Shown: in pieces, positions 18,382 to 29,946 of the stretch | Layout: every line of letters starts with the position of its first letter | Position numbering within the stretch: the first letter of the stretch is position 1 | Assembly (NCBI GenBank): GCA_038002745.1 | Contig: JBBODD010000002.1 | Location: forward strand, 1 to 64,000 | Length of the DNA: 64,000 bases | Reading direction: 5' to 3' | Source: Bacillus sp. FSL H8-0547 | GTDB taxonomy: Bacteria; Bacillota; Bacilli; Bacillales; Bacillaceae | Program-made: the position numbers and the translations under genes | The notes under the pieces: generated by a model | Database searches by the model: none | Seen by the model: only the letters and a program-made list of their open reading frames with translations | What the model was told of the DNA's origin: nothing

Positions 18382-20358
18382 TTACTCATATGGAATGGTT
18401 TCGGTTTTCTCAACGCGGTTGTCAACCGTTACCATGTAATAGGCTCTTCCACCGGGTTCGATTGCGAATTCAATTTCTCTGGTAGCGTTCTCTGTAATGG
18501 TGAACACGTCAAAATCATCAGATACAGACCGCTCGGCATCATCGATGTTGATCTTCACTTCCGCCGGCTGCCCTGCAAGCTCTTCCGGATACGGAATTTC
18601 AATCACCCGCTTGACTTTTTTGGCAGGCTTTTCTTCCGGCCCAAGGGAAACAGTGGCCTCAATGGTGTCGCCCGGAAGCACTTTTACTGACGGCTCAGGA
18701 GAATGGGAAATGACCTCTCCTTTCGGCACTGTGTCAGAAAAGACATCCTTCCTCACAAGCTGGAGCTGATTCTCTTCGATATAGGCATTCAGCGCTTCTT
18801 CTGAATAGCCTCTTAAGTTCTTTAGTTCAAATTCCTCCGGTCCGGCACTTACAGTCAGCACGAGTTCATCTTCGCTTGGAATCACCATGTCACCCGGTTC
18901 AGGATCCTGCTCTAAAATCGTTCCCGCTGCTGCTTCATTAAATTCTTCTTCTACCGTGATTTTTTCAAATCCTTTACGTTCAAGAAGCTCCCGGACTCTT
19001 GTAATGTCTCTGTCCACATAATCATCAAGCTCGACTTTCTCTTTGCCTGAGCTCTGATAGATGATAATGCTGTCCCCTTCCTTTGCCATTCTGCCTGCTT
19101 CAGGTTTTGTTCTGACGACATCCCCTTCCGGAATTTCATCATCGGCAATCAGGATGGGGTCATCCACTTCAAATTTTTCCGAGACAAGCTTCTCAACCGC
19201 ATCCTGATACTTCATCCCTGTCAGATCAGGAACTTCCACATCTTTTGGCATCATCAGGGCCGGCACAACGGTGACAGCGGCAACTCCTGCTGCAAGAAGG
19301 ATCAAAAAGAGGCTGATCAGGATGACTCCCGCTTTGCTTTTTTTCTTTTTCTCTTCTTTTTTCTTTTTTTCTTTCTTTACCGGCGCATGTTTTACAGCCG
19401 TTTCTTCTGCCGACGGTTCAGGCGCACGAACAAGCGTATCACCGGTTTTTTCGAACATATCTGAATCCGTGATAATCGGAATCGCTTTTGTTGCCTCTGT
19501 ATCTTCCGGTATGACAAACTTTTCTTCATGAAGCCGTTCCGGATTTAAAGCGGTTGAAAGATCGGCTTCCATCTCTTCAGCAGACTCATACCGGTGGAAC
19601 GTGTCCTTTGCCATTGCTTTTAAAATAATGTTTTCAACACTTTGGGGAACCGTTGCATTCCAGCGCTTGGCAGAAGGCGTTTCAGACTGCAGGTGCTTCA
19701 GCGCAATGGAAATGGCCGATTCTCCGTCAAACGGCAGTCTTCCGGTCAAAAGTTCAAAGAGCACAATGCCAAGTGAATAGATATCTGATTTTTTATTGGC
19801 CATTCCTCCCCTTGCCTGTTCAGGCGAAAGGTAATGGACAGATCCAAGGACAGAATTTGTCTGGGTAATCGTGGTCGAGCTAAGCGCCATTGCAATCCCG
19901 AAATCCGTTACTTTCACATTGCCATGAGGATCGATCAGGATGTTATGAGGCTTGATATCCCGGTGGACAATGTGGTTTTCGTGGGCGTGTGCAATGGCTG
20001 ATACGATTTGCTCCATGATATTGAGAGCTTCTCTCGGGTGCAGGGGAGCATACTGCTGTATGTATTGCTTCAGTGTGTTGCCTTCCACATACTCCATAAC
20101 AATATAGTAGATGCCGTCTTCTTCTCCAACATCAAAAATGCTGACAATATTCGGGTGGGCAAGGCTTGTTGCGGACTGTGCCTCACGCCTGAACCGTTTG
20201 ATGAATTCATCGTCGTTTGAAAAATCGAACCTGAGAACTTTCATTGCAACATCTCGGTCTAAAATCATGTCCCGCGCCAAATATACGTTAGCCATTCCTC
20301 CGCCGCCAATCACGCGGAGTATTTTATATCTGCCGCTTAACCGCTTGCCGATCAGCAC
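18382..20358 (-). CDS. prkC: PASTA Ser/Thr protein kinase PrkC
   Basis: Membrane kinase that senses peptidoglycan or muropeptides and controls germination and envelope homeostasis. Kinase lobe: glycine loop GGGGMANVY (18-26), Lys40, HRD (Asp134), DFG (Asp152). A Lys-rich juxtamembrane stretch (about 328-342) and one TM helix (344-366) precede three extracellular PASTA repeats (about 372-575) and a C-terminal beta-rich tail. Start overlaps the prpC stop by 7 bp, coupling kinase to phosphatase. Confidence 0.97.
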   Translation of the reverse strand: MLIGKRLSGRYKILRVIGGGGMANVYLARDMILDRDVAMKVLRFDFSNDDEFIKRFRREAQSATSLAHPNIVSIFDVGEEDGIYYIVMEYVEGNTLKQYIQQYAPLHPREALNIMEQIVSAIAHAHENHIVHRDIKPHNILIDPHGNVKVTDFGIAMALSSTTITQTNSVLGSVHYLSPEQARGGMANKKSDIYSLGIVLFELLTGRLPFDGESAISIALKHLQSETPSAKRWNATVPQSVENIILKAMAKDTFHRYESAEEMEADLSTALNPERLHEEKFVIPEDTEATKAIPIITDSDMFEKTGDTLVRAPEPSAEETAVKHAPVKKEKKKKEEKKKKSKAGVILISLFLILLAAGVAAVTVVPALMMPKDVEVPDLTGMKYQDAVEKLVSEKFEVDDPILIADDEIPEGDVVRTKPEAGRMAKEGDSIIIYQSSGKEKVELDDYVDRDITRVRELLERKGFEKITVEEEFNEAAAGTILEQDPEPGDMVIPSEDELVLTVSAGPEEFELKNLRGYSEEALNAYIEENQLQLVRKDVFSDTVPKGEVISHSPEPSVKVLPGDTIEATVSLGPEEKPAKKVKRVIEIPYPEELAGQPAEVKINIDDAERSVSDDFDVFTITENATREIEFAIEPGGRAYYMVTVDNRVEKTETIPYE

Positions 20359-21113
20359 GCCTCATCACCCTCTTTGATTTCAGACGGCTGTTTGACGATG
20401 ACGAGTGAAATGTTATCCTCTCCCCCGTTATCATTGGCCTTTCTGATCAGTTCCTGAGCAATGTTCTGAAGCGAACCGCCGGATGAAAGCAGATCCTTAA
20501 GCTCCTCTTCGCCTACTTTGTTCGACAGGCCGTCTGAACATAATAGAAGAAGATCAGATTCTTCAAGACAAATAGAGGTCATGTCAAGTTCCACATGTTC
20601 TTCTGTTCCTAAAGCCCTTACAAGAACATTTTTGCGCGGATGATGCTCGGCATCTTCTCTTGATATTTGTCCGGATCTCACCAATTCATTGACAAGCGAG
20701 TGGTCTTCTGTAATTTGTTTAAATCCGCTGCCGTTGCAGAGATAGCCGCGGCTGTCGCCAATATGGCCGACAGTTGCAAAAGCTTCTGTACAAATTGCCG
20801 CCACAACGGTCGTGCCCATTCCGCTGCAGTCAGGATGTGTTTTTGCATGCTGCAGCAAGGTCAGATTCACCTTTGCCACATGATCCGAAAGCCAGCCTGA
20901 GGCGAGATCCGGGGAGGATATGCCCGAGGCATACTCCCACATCTCTTTTAATGCAGCAATCGTCATCTGGCTTGCTACATCACCTGCTAAATGGCCGCCC
21001 ATTCCGTCGGCCACGACGGCTAAAACATCACCGTCTTTATTTTGAAAAACACCAACGCTGTCTTCATTGTGCTGTCTCACTTTTCCCCTGTCTGTTGCGA
21101 TAACGGTTTCCAT
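20352..21113 (-). CDS. prpC: PP2C-type protein phosphatase PrpC
   Basis: Removes phosphates placed by PrkC. Metal-binding PPM motifs VADGMGGH, HIGDSRGY and CSDGLSN are intact in 253 residues. It lies 4 bp after rlmN and overlaps prkC by 7 bp, so the pair is made together. Confidence 0.96.
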   Translation of the reverse strand: METVIATDRGKVRQHNEDSVGVFQNKDGDVLAVVADGMGGHLAGDVASQMTIAALKEMWEYASGISSPDLASGWLSDHVAKVNLTLLQHAKTHPDCSGMGTTVVAAICTEAFATVGHIGDSRGYLCNGSGFKQITEDHSLVNELVRSGQISREDAEHHPRKNVLVRALGTEEHVELDMTSICLEESDLLLLCSDGLSNKVGEEELKDLLSSGGSLQNIAQELIRKANDNGGEDNISLVIVKQPSEIKEGDEAC

Positions 21114-21117
21114 GAAG

Positions 21118-22209
21118 TCACCTCGTCTCCTCTTTGCGCTCCTTCGCTCTCAGCTGACCGCATGCTGCATCGATATCATGACCCTGTTCGCGTCTTGTCG
21201 TTACATTAATGCCGCGCTTTTTCAATGTTTTCTCAAAAAGATCAATCTGTTCTTTCGGAGTTCTTACATAATCGCGCTCAGGCACATAGTTCACGGGAAT
21301 CAGGTTTACATGGCACTTCAGATGCTTAATAAGCGCTGCGAGCTCTTCAGCGTGTTCTACCCCATCATTCACTCCGCCGAACAGCCCGTACTCGAAGCTG
21401 ACGCGTCGTCCTGTTTTGTTCACATAATACTCAATAGCTTCCATCAGCTCAGGGAGCTTATATGCTCTGTTGATCGGCATTAAGCGGCTTCTGAGTTCTG
21501 TATTCGGTGCATGCAGCGATACAGCAAAGTTAATCTGCAGCTGTTCGTCCGCAAATTTGTAGATTTTCGGGATGATTCCGCTTGTAGATACAGTAATATG
21601 GCGTGCACCAATGTTCAAACCGTCGTCATGATTGATGATTTTAAGGAATCCCATCATTTCATCATAGTTATCAAACGGTTCTCCGATACCCATGATGACG
21701 ACATGGCTTACCCTCTCTCCAAGTTCATCAAGCGCCTTTTGTACTTTTACGACCTGTGCAACGATTTCTCCTGCTTCGAGGTTGCGTTTTAAACCGCCAA
21801 GGGTTGAAGCACAGAACGTACAGCCGATCCGGCAGCCGACCTGTGTTGTTACGCATACTGAATTGCCGTATTCATGGCGCATGAGAACCGTTTCAATGGA
21901 ATAGCCGTCGTGCAGCTCGAATAAGAACTTCATCGTGCCGTCGCTTGATGTCTGCTGAATGATCGTTTTAAGCGTGGTAAGCGTAAAGTTCTCCTCAAGT
22001 TTTGTTCTGAGCGGCTTTGAAAGGTTTGACATCTCTTCAAATGATGCAGCCCGTTTAATATAAAGCCAGTCAAAGATCTGAGCAGCCCTGAAGGGCTTTT
22101 CTCCGTTTTCCGTCAGCCAGTTTTTTATTTCTCCCAGTTCGAGAGAATAAATGGAAGGTTTTTTGTTTTCTTCGATGACTGTTTTCTTTGTGCGTTTTAC
22201 CTCTTCCAT
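21118..22209 (-). CDS. rlmN: Dual-specificity 23S rRNA/tRNA methyltransferase RlmN
   Basis: Radical-SAM enzyme that methylates C2 of A2503 in 23S rRNA and A37 of some tRNAs. The CxxxCxxC cluster site is Cys126, Cys130 and Cys133; a C-terminal Cys in DAACGQL is the methyl-carrying residue. 363 residues. The start is 2 bp after the rsmB stop. Confidence 0.96.
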   Translation of the reverse strand: MEEVKRTKKTVIEENKKPSIYSLELGEIKNWLTENGEKPFRAAQIFDWLYIKRAASFEEMSNLSKPLRTKLEENFTLTTLKTIIQQTSSDGTMKFLFELHDGYSIETVLMRHEYGNSVCVTTQVGCRIGCTFCASTLGGLKRNLEAGEIVAQVVKVQKALDELGERVSHVVIMGIGEPFDNYDEMMGFLKIINHDDGLNIGARHITVSTSGIIPKIYKFADEQLQINFAVSLHAPNTELRSRLMPINRAYKLPELMEAIEYYVNKTGRRVSFEYGLFGGVNDGVEHAEELAALIKHLKCHVNLIPVNYVPERDYVRTPKEQIDLFEKTLKKRGINVTTRREQGHDIDAACGQLRAKERKEETR

Positions 22210-22211
22210 TT

Positions 22212-23555
22212 TTACACCTTCTTTCTTAAGCTTGCTATATAAAATCCGTCTGTTCCAAAATAGTGGGGCAGAATCTGGACTTGCCCTCCGTCTGCATACG
22301 GCTTTGCAGCCTCCGGCAGCCGGTCAGCCATTGCTGAATCAAGTTCAAATTCACTGTGTTCTGCTAGAAATTTGTCAACAACCTGCCCGTTTTCTTCGCT
22401 GTCAATTGTACATGTACTATAGACTAGTGTACCACCTTTTTTAAGTAAAGGCGCGGCAGATGACAGAATTTCCAGCTGAATTTGCGACAGTCTTTTCACG
22501 TCCTCGGCTGATTTCGTGTATTTAATGTCAGGCTTTCGTCTGACAACCCCAAGTCCTGAGCATGGGGCATCGACCAGTATTTTGTCAAACTGTTCGTTTT
22601 TAAAGCGCTCATGCACTTTTCTGCTGTCCATTGCTTCAGTCTTAATGTTTGTAAGGCCGAGTCTTTCCGCCTGTTCAGTGATCAGGCTGACTTTATGCGT
22701 ATGGAGATCAAGAGAGTAAACAGTTCCTGTGTTCTCAAGAATCTCCGCTATATGGGTTGATTTTCCGCCTGGAGCTGCGCATGCATCAAGAACAGCATCT
22801 CCTTTTTCAGGGGCAAGCGTTCTTGCAACCAGCATTGAACTTTCATCCTGAATCGTAAACCTGCCTTCTTTAAATTCTTCCGTCTGCACAAGACTGCCTT
22901 TCAGACTTTTAATGGCATCAGCAGTCAGATCGCCCTCTTCAATTTGAAAACCTTTTGCTAAAAGCCGCTCCATTAACTCCCCGCGGGTGTTTTTCATTAG
23001 ATTGACACGGGCCGATACACTTGGCGGCGTCAATGTGGCTTCGCACATTTTTTTCGCATCATTCGCCCCAAGCTGGCTGATCCAGCGCTTCACAAGCCAA
23101 AGAGGAAAGCTTGTCTCGACAGCGATGCGCTCAGCCTCATCTTTTATTTCAGCAGTGGAAGGCAGCCCCTGCCGCTGAATGGACCTTAAGATGCCATTGA
23201 CAAAGGATGCAATGCCCTTGTGGCCCCTGTGTTTTGCGATTTCAACGGCCTCGTGAAAAACAGCTCGCTCCGGCACTCTGTCAAGATACACCATCTGGTA
23301 CACGGAAAGCCTTAAAAGGTTTTGCACCCACTGCTCTGTTTTTTTGGCATTTTTAATAAAAGGCGCAAGATAAAAATCCAGCGTATCCCTGCGCTGAAGC
23401 GTACCGTAAACGATTTCTGTAAGCAGAGGGATATCGATCTCTTTTACTCCATGCTTTTTGATCATGGAGTTTAATAGGAGATGGCTGTACGCCTGATTTT
23501 TTTCAATCATGAGCAGCGTTTCAAGAGCCGTTTCACGGACATTATTTTTCTTCAT
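22212..23555 (-). CDS. rsmB: 16S rRNA m5C967 methyltransferase RsmB
   Basis: SAM-dependent cytosine-5 methyltransferase. It has an N-terminal NusB-like RNA-binding domain (about 1-140), then a Rossmann fold with [12 protein letters not shown] and the catalytic DAPCSGLG and STC motifs. 447 residues. It overlaps the end of fmt by 14 bp, giving a tightly packed def-fmt-rsmB-rlmN unit. Confidence 0.95.
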   Translation of the reverse strand: MKKNNVRETALETLLMIEKNQAYSHLLLNSMIKKHGVKEIDIPLLTEIVYGTLQRRDTLDFYLAPFIKNAKKTEQWVQNLLRLSVYQMVYLDRVPERAVFHEAVEIAKHRGHKGIASFVNGILRSIQRQGLPSTAEIKDEAERIAVETSFPLWLVKRWISQLGANDAKKMCEATLTPPSVSARVNLMKNTRGELMERLLAKGFQIEEGDLTADAIKSLKGSLVQTEEFKEGRFTIQDESSMLVARTLAPEKGDAVLDACAAPGGKSTHIAEILENTGTVYSLDLHTHKVSLITEQAERLGLTNIKTEAMDSRKVHERFKNEQFDKILVDAPCSGLGVVRRKPDIKYTKSAEDVKRLSQIQLEILSSAAPLLKKGGTLVYSTCTIDSEENGQVVDKFLAEHSEFELDSAMADRLPEAAKPYADGGQVQILPHYFGTDGFYIASLRKKV

Positions 23556-24498
23556 GGCTCTCTCCCAACTTGTCTCCTGCCTGGATTTGGGCGCCCCTGA
23601 GGAAGTCTTCGCCGTTCATTTTTTTCTTCCCTGACGGCTGAAGTTCTGTGATCTTGATGGCTGTCGTATTTCCTGTCGAGACGACGATTCCATCTGAATC
23701 AATTCCGATGACGGTTCCCGGCTGTGCGGTATGAATGCTTCCCGTCATTTTTTCTCCCCACCAGATTTTCACAACCTGGCCATTAAGGTAGGTATAAGCA
23801 ACAGGCCACGGGTTTAAGCCTCTGATATGGTTATAAATGTCTTCACCGGACTTCGTCCAGTCAATGATTTCCTGTTCCCGTTTAATATTTGAAGCGAATG
23901 TCGCTTTTTCGTGATCCTGTTTCTGAGGGGTAAGCTTGCCTTCAAGAAGAGGAGGCATCGTTTCAGAAAGAAGATCAGCTCCTGCAGCACTTAATTTATC
24001 GTGCAGAGTTCCTACGTGATCCCGTTCATCAATCTCCACTTCAGCCTGGGTAAGAATATCGCCGGCATCCAGCTTTTCAGCCATATACATAATGGTAATG
24101 CCCGTTTTCTTTTTCCCCTGAAGGATGGAATAATGAATCGGAGCCCCGCCTCTCAGCTCAGGAAGCAGCGAGGCATGGACATTAATGCAGCCGTGCTTTG
24201 GCGCTTCCAGCAGTTCATTCGGAAGAATTTGCCCGAAAGCGGCAGTTACTACGAGATCAGGCTGCAAAGCGAGCACTTTTTCAAGTTCTTTTTTATCTCT
24301 GATTTTTTCAGGCTGCAGAACGGGTATATTCTGCTTTTCAGCTTCCACCTTAACAGGCGGAGGCGTAAGAGTTTTCTTTCTGCCTTTTGGACGGTCCGGC
24401 TGGGTGACAACCCCGACCACATTGTACCCCTCATTTATAAGTCTTTTTAGCACAGGAACCGAAAAGTCAGGAGTTCCCATAAATACAATTCGTGTCAT
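23542..24498 (-). CDS. fmt: Methionyl-tRNA formyltransferase
   Basis: Formylates initiator Met-t[11 protein letters not shown] opens the formyl-transferase domain, with catalytic [13 protein letters not shown] in the middle and a C-terminal tRNA-binding OB-like domain. The ATG at 24498 is preferred because GGAAGG lies 9 nt upstream; the ATG at 24507, which overlaps the def stop, is flush against that site. Confidence 0.95.
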   Translation of the reverse strand: MTRIVFMGTPDFSVPVLKRLINEGYNVVGVVTQPDRPKGRKKTLTPPPVKVEAEKQNIPVLQPEKIRDKKELEKVLALQPDLVVTAAFGQILPNELLEAPKHGCINVHASLLPELRGGAPIHYSILQGKKKTGITIMYMAEKLDAGDILTQAEVEIDERDHVGTLHDKLSAAGADLLSETMPPLLEGKLTPQKQDHEKATFASNIKREQEIIDWTKSGEDIYNHIRGLNPWPVAYTYLNGQVVKIWWGEKMTGSIHTAQPGTVIGIDSDGIVVSTGNTTAIKITELQPSGKKKMNGEDFLRGAQIQAGDKLGESHEEK

Positions 24499-24503
24499 GA
24501 CCA

Positions 24504-24986
24504 TCATCCTTCCGATTCTTCTAGCTCTTCTTCATTTAAATAGGCTGTCACCTTGGACGTGAAAAGAATTCCATGAAGGTGATCAATCTCATGCTGGATC
24601 GCTCTCGCTAAAAAACCATTTGCTTCCATAACAAATGGTTTGCCCTTACGGTTTTGAGCCTTCACTTTCACATACTCGCTCCGCTCTACTTCTCCAAAAA
24701 GGCCGGGAAAACTCAAGCAGCCCTCAGGACCAGTCTGAGAGCCTTTTTTTTCGATGATCACCGGGTTAATCAGTTCAATCGTCCCGTGATGATCATCTAT
24801 ATCAACAACAGCTGCACGGACAGGCACTCCAATTTGGGGAGCGGCAAGTCCCACACCGTCAAGTTCAATCATTGTATCATACATATCTTTCAGCAGCTTT
24901 GACAGTTTTCTGTCAAATACTGTTATATCTTCACATTCCTGCTCCAGCACATCTGCCGGATGCAGAACAATCGGTTTAATAGCCAA
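24504..24986 (-). CDS. def: Peptide deformylase
   Basis: Metalloenzyme that removes the N-formyl group from nascent chains. The three motifs are GLAAPQIG (46-53), EGCLSFP with metal Cys90, and HEIDH with metal ligands His132 and His136. I choose the TTG at 24986, which gives 160 residues starting MAIKP: GGAGG is 8 nt upstream. The longer frame would begin inside that ribosome site. Forms a pair with fmt. Confidence 0.95.
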   Translation of the reverse strand: MAIKPIVLHPADVLEQECEDITVFDRKLSKLLKDMYDTMIELDGVGLAAPQIGVPVRAAVVDIDDHHGTIELINPVIIEKKGSQTGPEGCLSFPGLFGEVERSEYVKVKAQNRKGKPFVMEANGFLARAIQHEIDHLHGILFTSKVTAYLNEEELEESEG

Positions 24987-25055
24987 TGAAACGTCCTCCA
25001 ACTACTTAAAAGCTTATTTTTTCTCCAGTTTTGACGCTAATCCGCATTCTGAAAC

Positions 25056-27476
25056 CTACATCATCGCGTTAGGGTTCATATCTATTGAAATGGACAGCTG
25101 ATTTTTGTTCATATCCTGCTGAAACCGTTCAATAATCATCTTCAGCGCAGAATGAAGATTTTCTTCCCGCTTGTATTTTATCATGCATTGATAGCGATAT
25201 CTATCGTTTACCCTTGGAATCGGCGAAGCGGACGGACCGAGAATCTGAACATGATCTGACAATTTGTGATTCAGGTGCTGGGTAATTTTCTCCGTCACAG
25301 AGACGGCTTTTAACAGATCCGGATGACTGACCGTGACGAGTGCAAGAAAGTAAAACGGAGGGTATGCATGCTGCTTTCTTGCTGTCATCTCCTGCATGTA
25401 AAATGAATCATAATCATGCTTTCCTGCAAGCTGGATACTGTAATGCTCCGGTGAATAAGACTGAATCACAACTTCTCCCGGAAGCAAATGCCTCCCCGCC
25501 CTGCCTGAGACCTGGGTCAGGAGCTGAAACGTTTTTTCAGACGCCCTGAAGTCAGGCAAATGCAGCATCGTATCTGCCGTCAGAACTCCAACAAGGGTCA
25601 CATCTGGAAAATCCAGTCCTTTTGCAATCATCTGTGTGCCTAAGAGGATATCTGCCTCTTTGCTGCCGAACGCTGTAAGAAGTTTTTCATGCGACCCTTT
25701 TTTTCCCGTAGTATCAACATCCATACGGATAATCCGGGCTTCCGGAAGGACTTTTGCCAATTCCTCTTCAACCCTTTGTGTGCCGGTCCCAAAAAAGCGG
25801 ATATGCTCACTTGAACACTCAGGGCAGACACCAGGCATCGGCTCCTCATGGCCGCAGTAATGGCATTTCAACAGATGTCCGCGCTTATGATAAGTAAGGG
25901 AAATGTCACAATGAGGACAGCCTTTTACACAGCCGCAGTCCCTGCACATGATAAAGGAGGAATATCCTCTTTTATTCAGGAACAGTACGGACTGCTCCCC
26001 TTTTTCCAGCCTGTCTTCCAGCTTCTCAAGCAGAACCTTTGAAAACATTGTCCTGTTCCCGCTCCTGAGTTCATCCCGCATATCCACAATTTCCACTTCG
26101 GGAAGGGGGCGGCTGTTCACGCGTTCTTTCAAGGCAAGCAGCTGATAGACCCCTTTCCCCGCTCGTGCAAACGACTCAAGAGAAGGGGTTGCGCTGCCGA
26201 GAACAACAGGGCACTTGTGGCGCTTTGCCCTGTAAATGGCTACATCCCTTGCATGATAGCGAGGATTTTCTTCCTGCTTGTAGCTACCTTCATGCTCCTC
26301 GTCGATGATGATCATGCCAAGGTTTGTAAACGGAGCAAAAACGGCGGACCTTGCTCCTACGACAAGCTTAACTTCACCGCGGCGGATTTTTCTCCACTCA
26401 TCGTATTTTTCACCGATTGAAAGACCGCTGTGGAGCACCGCAACAAGCGAACCGAACCTCGCTTTGAACCGGTTGACCATCTGCGGCGTCAGTGAGATTT
26501 CAGGCACAAGAACAATCGCTTCCTTCCCCTGATTCAGCACGGCTTCAATGGATTGAAGATAAACCTCTGTTTTCCCGCTTCCCGTGACCCCATACATCAA
26601 AAAGACATCATGCGCGTTCCGTTCGATGCCGTCAAGAATAGGCGCAATCGCTGTCTGTTGTTCCGGTGTCAGCGGCAGAGACTCTGTTTTCTGGAATGTA
26701 CGGTCAGCATACGGGTCTCTGTAGATTTCTTCCCAGGATTCAGACAGAAGGTTTTTCTTTATGAGAGTCTTGACGGGAGAGTCCGTGATATTCAGCTTAA
26801 GCAAAAGCTCCTGCAGAGGGACAGCCGCTCCGCCCATTTCTGCGAAATAATCCAGCACTTTTTTTTGCTTTGCTGCCTGAGGCGTGCACCCTGAGGCTTC
26901 CTCCTTCAGCACGTCTGATGTGACAGCAGCGCGGATGACCTTCTGTGTTTTTTGTTTGTTTTTCTGTTTTACCCGGTATATGACCTCAAGCAGCCCGCGC
27001 TCAATATCCCCCTGAAGCTCTTTTACGCTGTCACTTTTCTCTATCTCTTTCCAGAAGATGCTCGGTGCTTTTTCAAACCAGCGGGCAGCCTTCGGATGCA
27101 GCCTGTCCCTTGCCTCAGAGGATGTCAGGCGGATCTCTTTATCATACTTCGCTTTCATGGCAGCAGGGAGCATGGCCTGAAAAGCAGAAATTTTGAAGCA
27201 GAGTGTTGTCTCTGTCAGCCAGTGGCCAATGTCAAGAAGCTCCGCGGTCAATGCGGGCGTGATATCCATAACTTCCTTAATCGGCTTCACTTTGTCAAAA
27301 TCGCTGCTGTCTTTCAGAGCGGTAACAAATCCCTGTACCGCACGCGGTCCGAACGGCACGATCACACGCATGCCGGGTTTGATAAAACCCGTCCATTTTT
27401 CAGGAATCAGGTAATCGAACGCCCTGTCTGTCTGCATGGCTTTAACATCTACGATTACACTGGCAAACTTCATCAT
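25056..27476 (-). CDS. priA: Primosomal protein N', helicase PriA
   Basis: Restart helicase that reloads replisomes at repaired forks. N-terminal 3'-end-binding domains, Walker A GVTGSGKTE, DEEH box, then two zinc knuckles (CRDCGCVKGCPHC and CHYCGHEEPMPGVCPEC), then the C-terminal helicase lobe. 806 residues, normal for Bacillus. It starts at the base after the coaBC stop. Confidence 0.97.
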   Translation of the reverse strand: MMKFASVIVDVKAMQTDRAFDYLIPEKWTGFIKPGMRVIVPFGPRAVQGFVTALKDSSDFDKVKPIKEVMDITPALTAELLDIGHWLTETTLCFKISAFQAMLPAAMKAKYDKEIRLTSSEARDRLHPKAARWFEKAPSIFWKEIEKSDSVKELQGDIERGLLEVIYRVKQKNKQKTQKVIRAAVTSDVLKEEASGCTPQAAKQKKVLDYFAEMGGAAVPLQELLLKLNITDSPVKTLIKKNLLSESWEEIYRDPYADRTFQKTESLPLTPEQQTAIAPILDGIERNAHDVFLMYGVTGSGKTEVYLQSIEAVLNQGKEAIVLVPEISLTPQMVNRFKARFGSLVAVLHSGLSIGEKYDEWRKIRRGEVKLVVGARSAVFAPFTNLGMIIIDEEHEGSYKQEENPRYHARDVAIYRAKRHKCPVVLGSATPSLESFARAGKGVYQLLALKERVNSRPLPEVEIVDMRDELRSGNRTMFSKVLLEKLEDRLEKGEQSVLFLNKRGYSSFIMCRDCGCVKGCPHCDISLTYHKRGHLLKCHYCGHEEPMPGVCPECSSEHIRFFGTGTQRVEEELAKVLPEARIIRMDVDTTGKKGSHEKLLTAFGSKEADILLGTQMIAKGLDFPDVTLVGVLTADTMLHLPDFRASEKTFQLLTQVSGRAGRHLLPGEVVIQSYSPEHYSIQLAGKHDYDSFYMQEMTARKQHAYPPFYFLALVTVSHPDLLKAVSVTEKITQHLNHKLSDHVQILGPSASPIPRVNDRYRYQCMIKYKREENLHSALKMIIERFQQDMNKNQLSISIDMNPNAMM

Positions 27477-28679
27477 TTAAACTCCTTTATCCAGACGGAT
27501 GATCTCGCGGAGAATATTCTTTGAGACTTCTTCTTTGGACATAACGGGAAGTTCCCTTTTTTCTCCGCCCCGCTTAAAGATCGTCACAATGTTTGTATCT
27601 GTGCCAAAACCGGCGCCATCCTGATTCACATTGTTCGCTACAATCATATCAAGGTTTTTCTTTTCAAGTTTTCTTAATGCATAATCCTCAACGTGATCGG
27701 TTTCAGCAGCAAATCCTACAAGAATCTGATGATCTTTCCGTTCGCCGAGCTCTTTTAAAATATCCTTCGTCCGTTCAAACTCAATCACCAGATCGCCGTC
27801 CTGCTTCTTCATTTTTTGATCAGACACAAGACGGGGGCGGTAATCGGCTACGGCAGCAGATTTGATCACGATGTCCGATTCACTGAACCTCTTAACTGTC
27901 TCCTGAAACATGTCTTCAGCTGTTTCTACATTGACCGTTTCTACTCCCTGTGGCGGGGTTAGACTCACCGGGCCGGATATAAGGGTAACATCGGCTCCCA
28001 TGTCTTTTGCCGCAGCAGCGAGGGCATATCCCATTTTCCCAGTCGATGAATTCGAGAAGAATCGGACAGGATCTGCTTTTTCACGTGTAGGCCCTGCGGT
28101 TATGATCATTTTTTTGCCTTTTAGCGGCTGTTCGGCTTCAGCGGAAAAATAAGCAACAATCAGCGCAGTGATTTTCTCAGGCTCTTCAAGCCTGCCTTTT
28201 CCGACATACCCGCAAGCAAGATACCCTTCGCTCGGTTCAATATACTGATAGCCGAACTGCGAAAGGGTCATGATGTTCTTTTGAACGGCAGGGTGATCAT
28301 ACATATGGACGTTCATAGCAGGAGCAATCCATACGGGAGCTGTGGATGCAAGCAAAGTAGTCGTAAGCATGTCATCTGCTATGCCATTTGCAAGCTTTCC
28401 GATTGTGTTGGCTGTTGCAGGTGCCACTATAATCAGATCCGCCCAGTCTGCTAGATCAATGTGAGCGATAACCTCAGAATTTTTCTCATCAAACGTGTCG
28501 TAATAGACATCATTTTTTGACAGTGCCTGAAACGTAAGAGGCTGGACAAATTCACGGGCTGAAGCCGTCATGATCACTTTCACTTCTGCTCCCGCCTGCA
28601 CCAGCTTGCTTGTCAGCGCAGCTGCTTTATAGACTGCAATTCCCCCGCTTACACAAAGGAGTATTTTTTTGCCCTTCAT
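27477..28679 (-). CDS. coaBC: Bifunctional phosphopantothenoylcysteine decarboxylase/synthetase
   Basis: Two consecutive steps of coenzyme A synthesis. N-terminal flavin decarboxylase half with active-site His73, PAMNVHMY (120-127) and lid Cys156 in ACGYVGKGRL; C-terminal CTP-dependent synthetase half with GPTREKADPVRFFSN. The start at 28679 follows GGGGGGA; the 22-codon upstream extension runs into the rpoZ terminator and is rejected. 400 residues. Confidence 0.96.
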   Translation of the reverse strand: MKGKKILLCVSGGIAVYKAAALTSKLVQAGAEVKVIMTASAREFVQPLTFQALSKNDVYYDTFDEKNSEVIAHIDLADWADLIIVAPATANTIGKLANGIADDMLTTTLLASTAPVWIAPAMNVHMYDHPAVQKNIMTLSQFGYQYIEPSEGYLACGYVGKGRLEEPEKITALIVAYFSAEAEQPLKGKKMIITAGPTREKADPVRFFSNSSTGKMGYALAAAAKDMGADVTLISGPVSLTPPQGVETVNVETAEDMFQETVKRFSESDIVIKSAAVADYRPRLVSDQKMKKQDGDLVIEFERTKDILKELGERKDHQILVGFAAETDHVEDYALRKLEKKNLDMIVANNVNQDGAGFGTDTNIVTIFKRGGEKRELPVMSKEEVSKNILREIIRLDKGV

Positions 28680-28728
28680 TTTACATCCCCCCATCAGTGC
28701 TGTTTGTTCTGTAATTGCTGACAGTATG

Positions 28729-28768
28729 AAAAAATAACAACCCATGATGAAGCAGGTTGTTATTTTTA
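28729..28768 (-). terminator. Terminator of the remA-gmk-rpoZ transcript
   Basis: AAAAATAACAACC pairs with GGTTGTTATTTTT around a 12-nt loop, just beyond the rpoZ stop. Further T residues follow on the minus strand. It separates rpoZ from coaBC. Confidence 0.8.
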
Positions 28769-28780
28769 TAAGTGATTTAA

Positions 28781-28978
28781 TTAGTCTTGTTTTTCATAAT
28801 CAAGCAGGCCTGAATGAATTTCTTCAAGTGCTTTTCCTACGTATTTATGAGAAACAGGCTTCACGATCTGCTGATCATGATTTTCCTGCATTTCGCGTGC
28901 GCGTCTTGCGGCAACCGTTACAAGCGTGTATTTTGAATCCAGTTTGTTCATAAGTTTGTCAATAGATGGATATAGCAT
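28781..28978 (-). CDS. rpoZ: RNA polymerase omega subunit
   Basis: Assembly subunit of RNA polymerase. The 65 residues contain the omega core [20 protein letters not shown] and the ARRARE helix. It starts 6 bp after gmk, the usual gmk-rpoZ pair. Confidence 0.95.
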   Translation of the reverse strand: MLYPSIDKLMNKLDSKYTLVTVAARRAREMQENHDQQIVKPVSHKYVGKALEEIHSGLLDYEKQD

Positions 28979-28983
28979 ATGTT

Positions 28984-29873
<890 letters not shown>

Positions 29874-29946
29874 CTGTTTGCTCCCCCTAATAAACGACAA
29901 CCCTATTTTTGCCCTAAAAGGCCCGGCATAAACGATTAACTGCTAA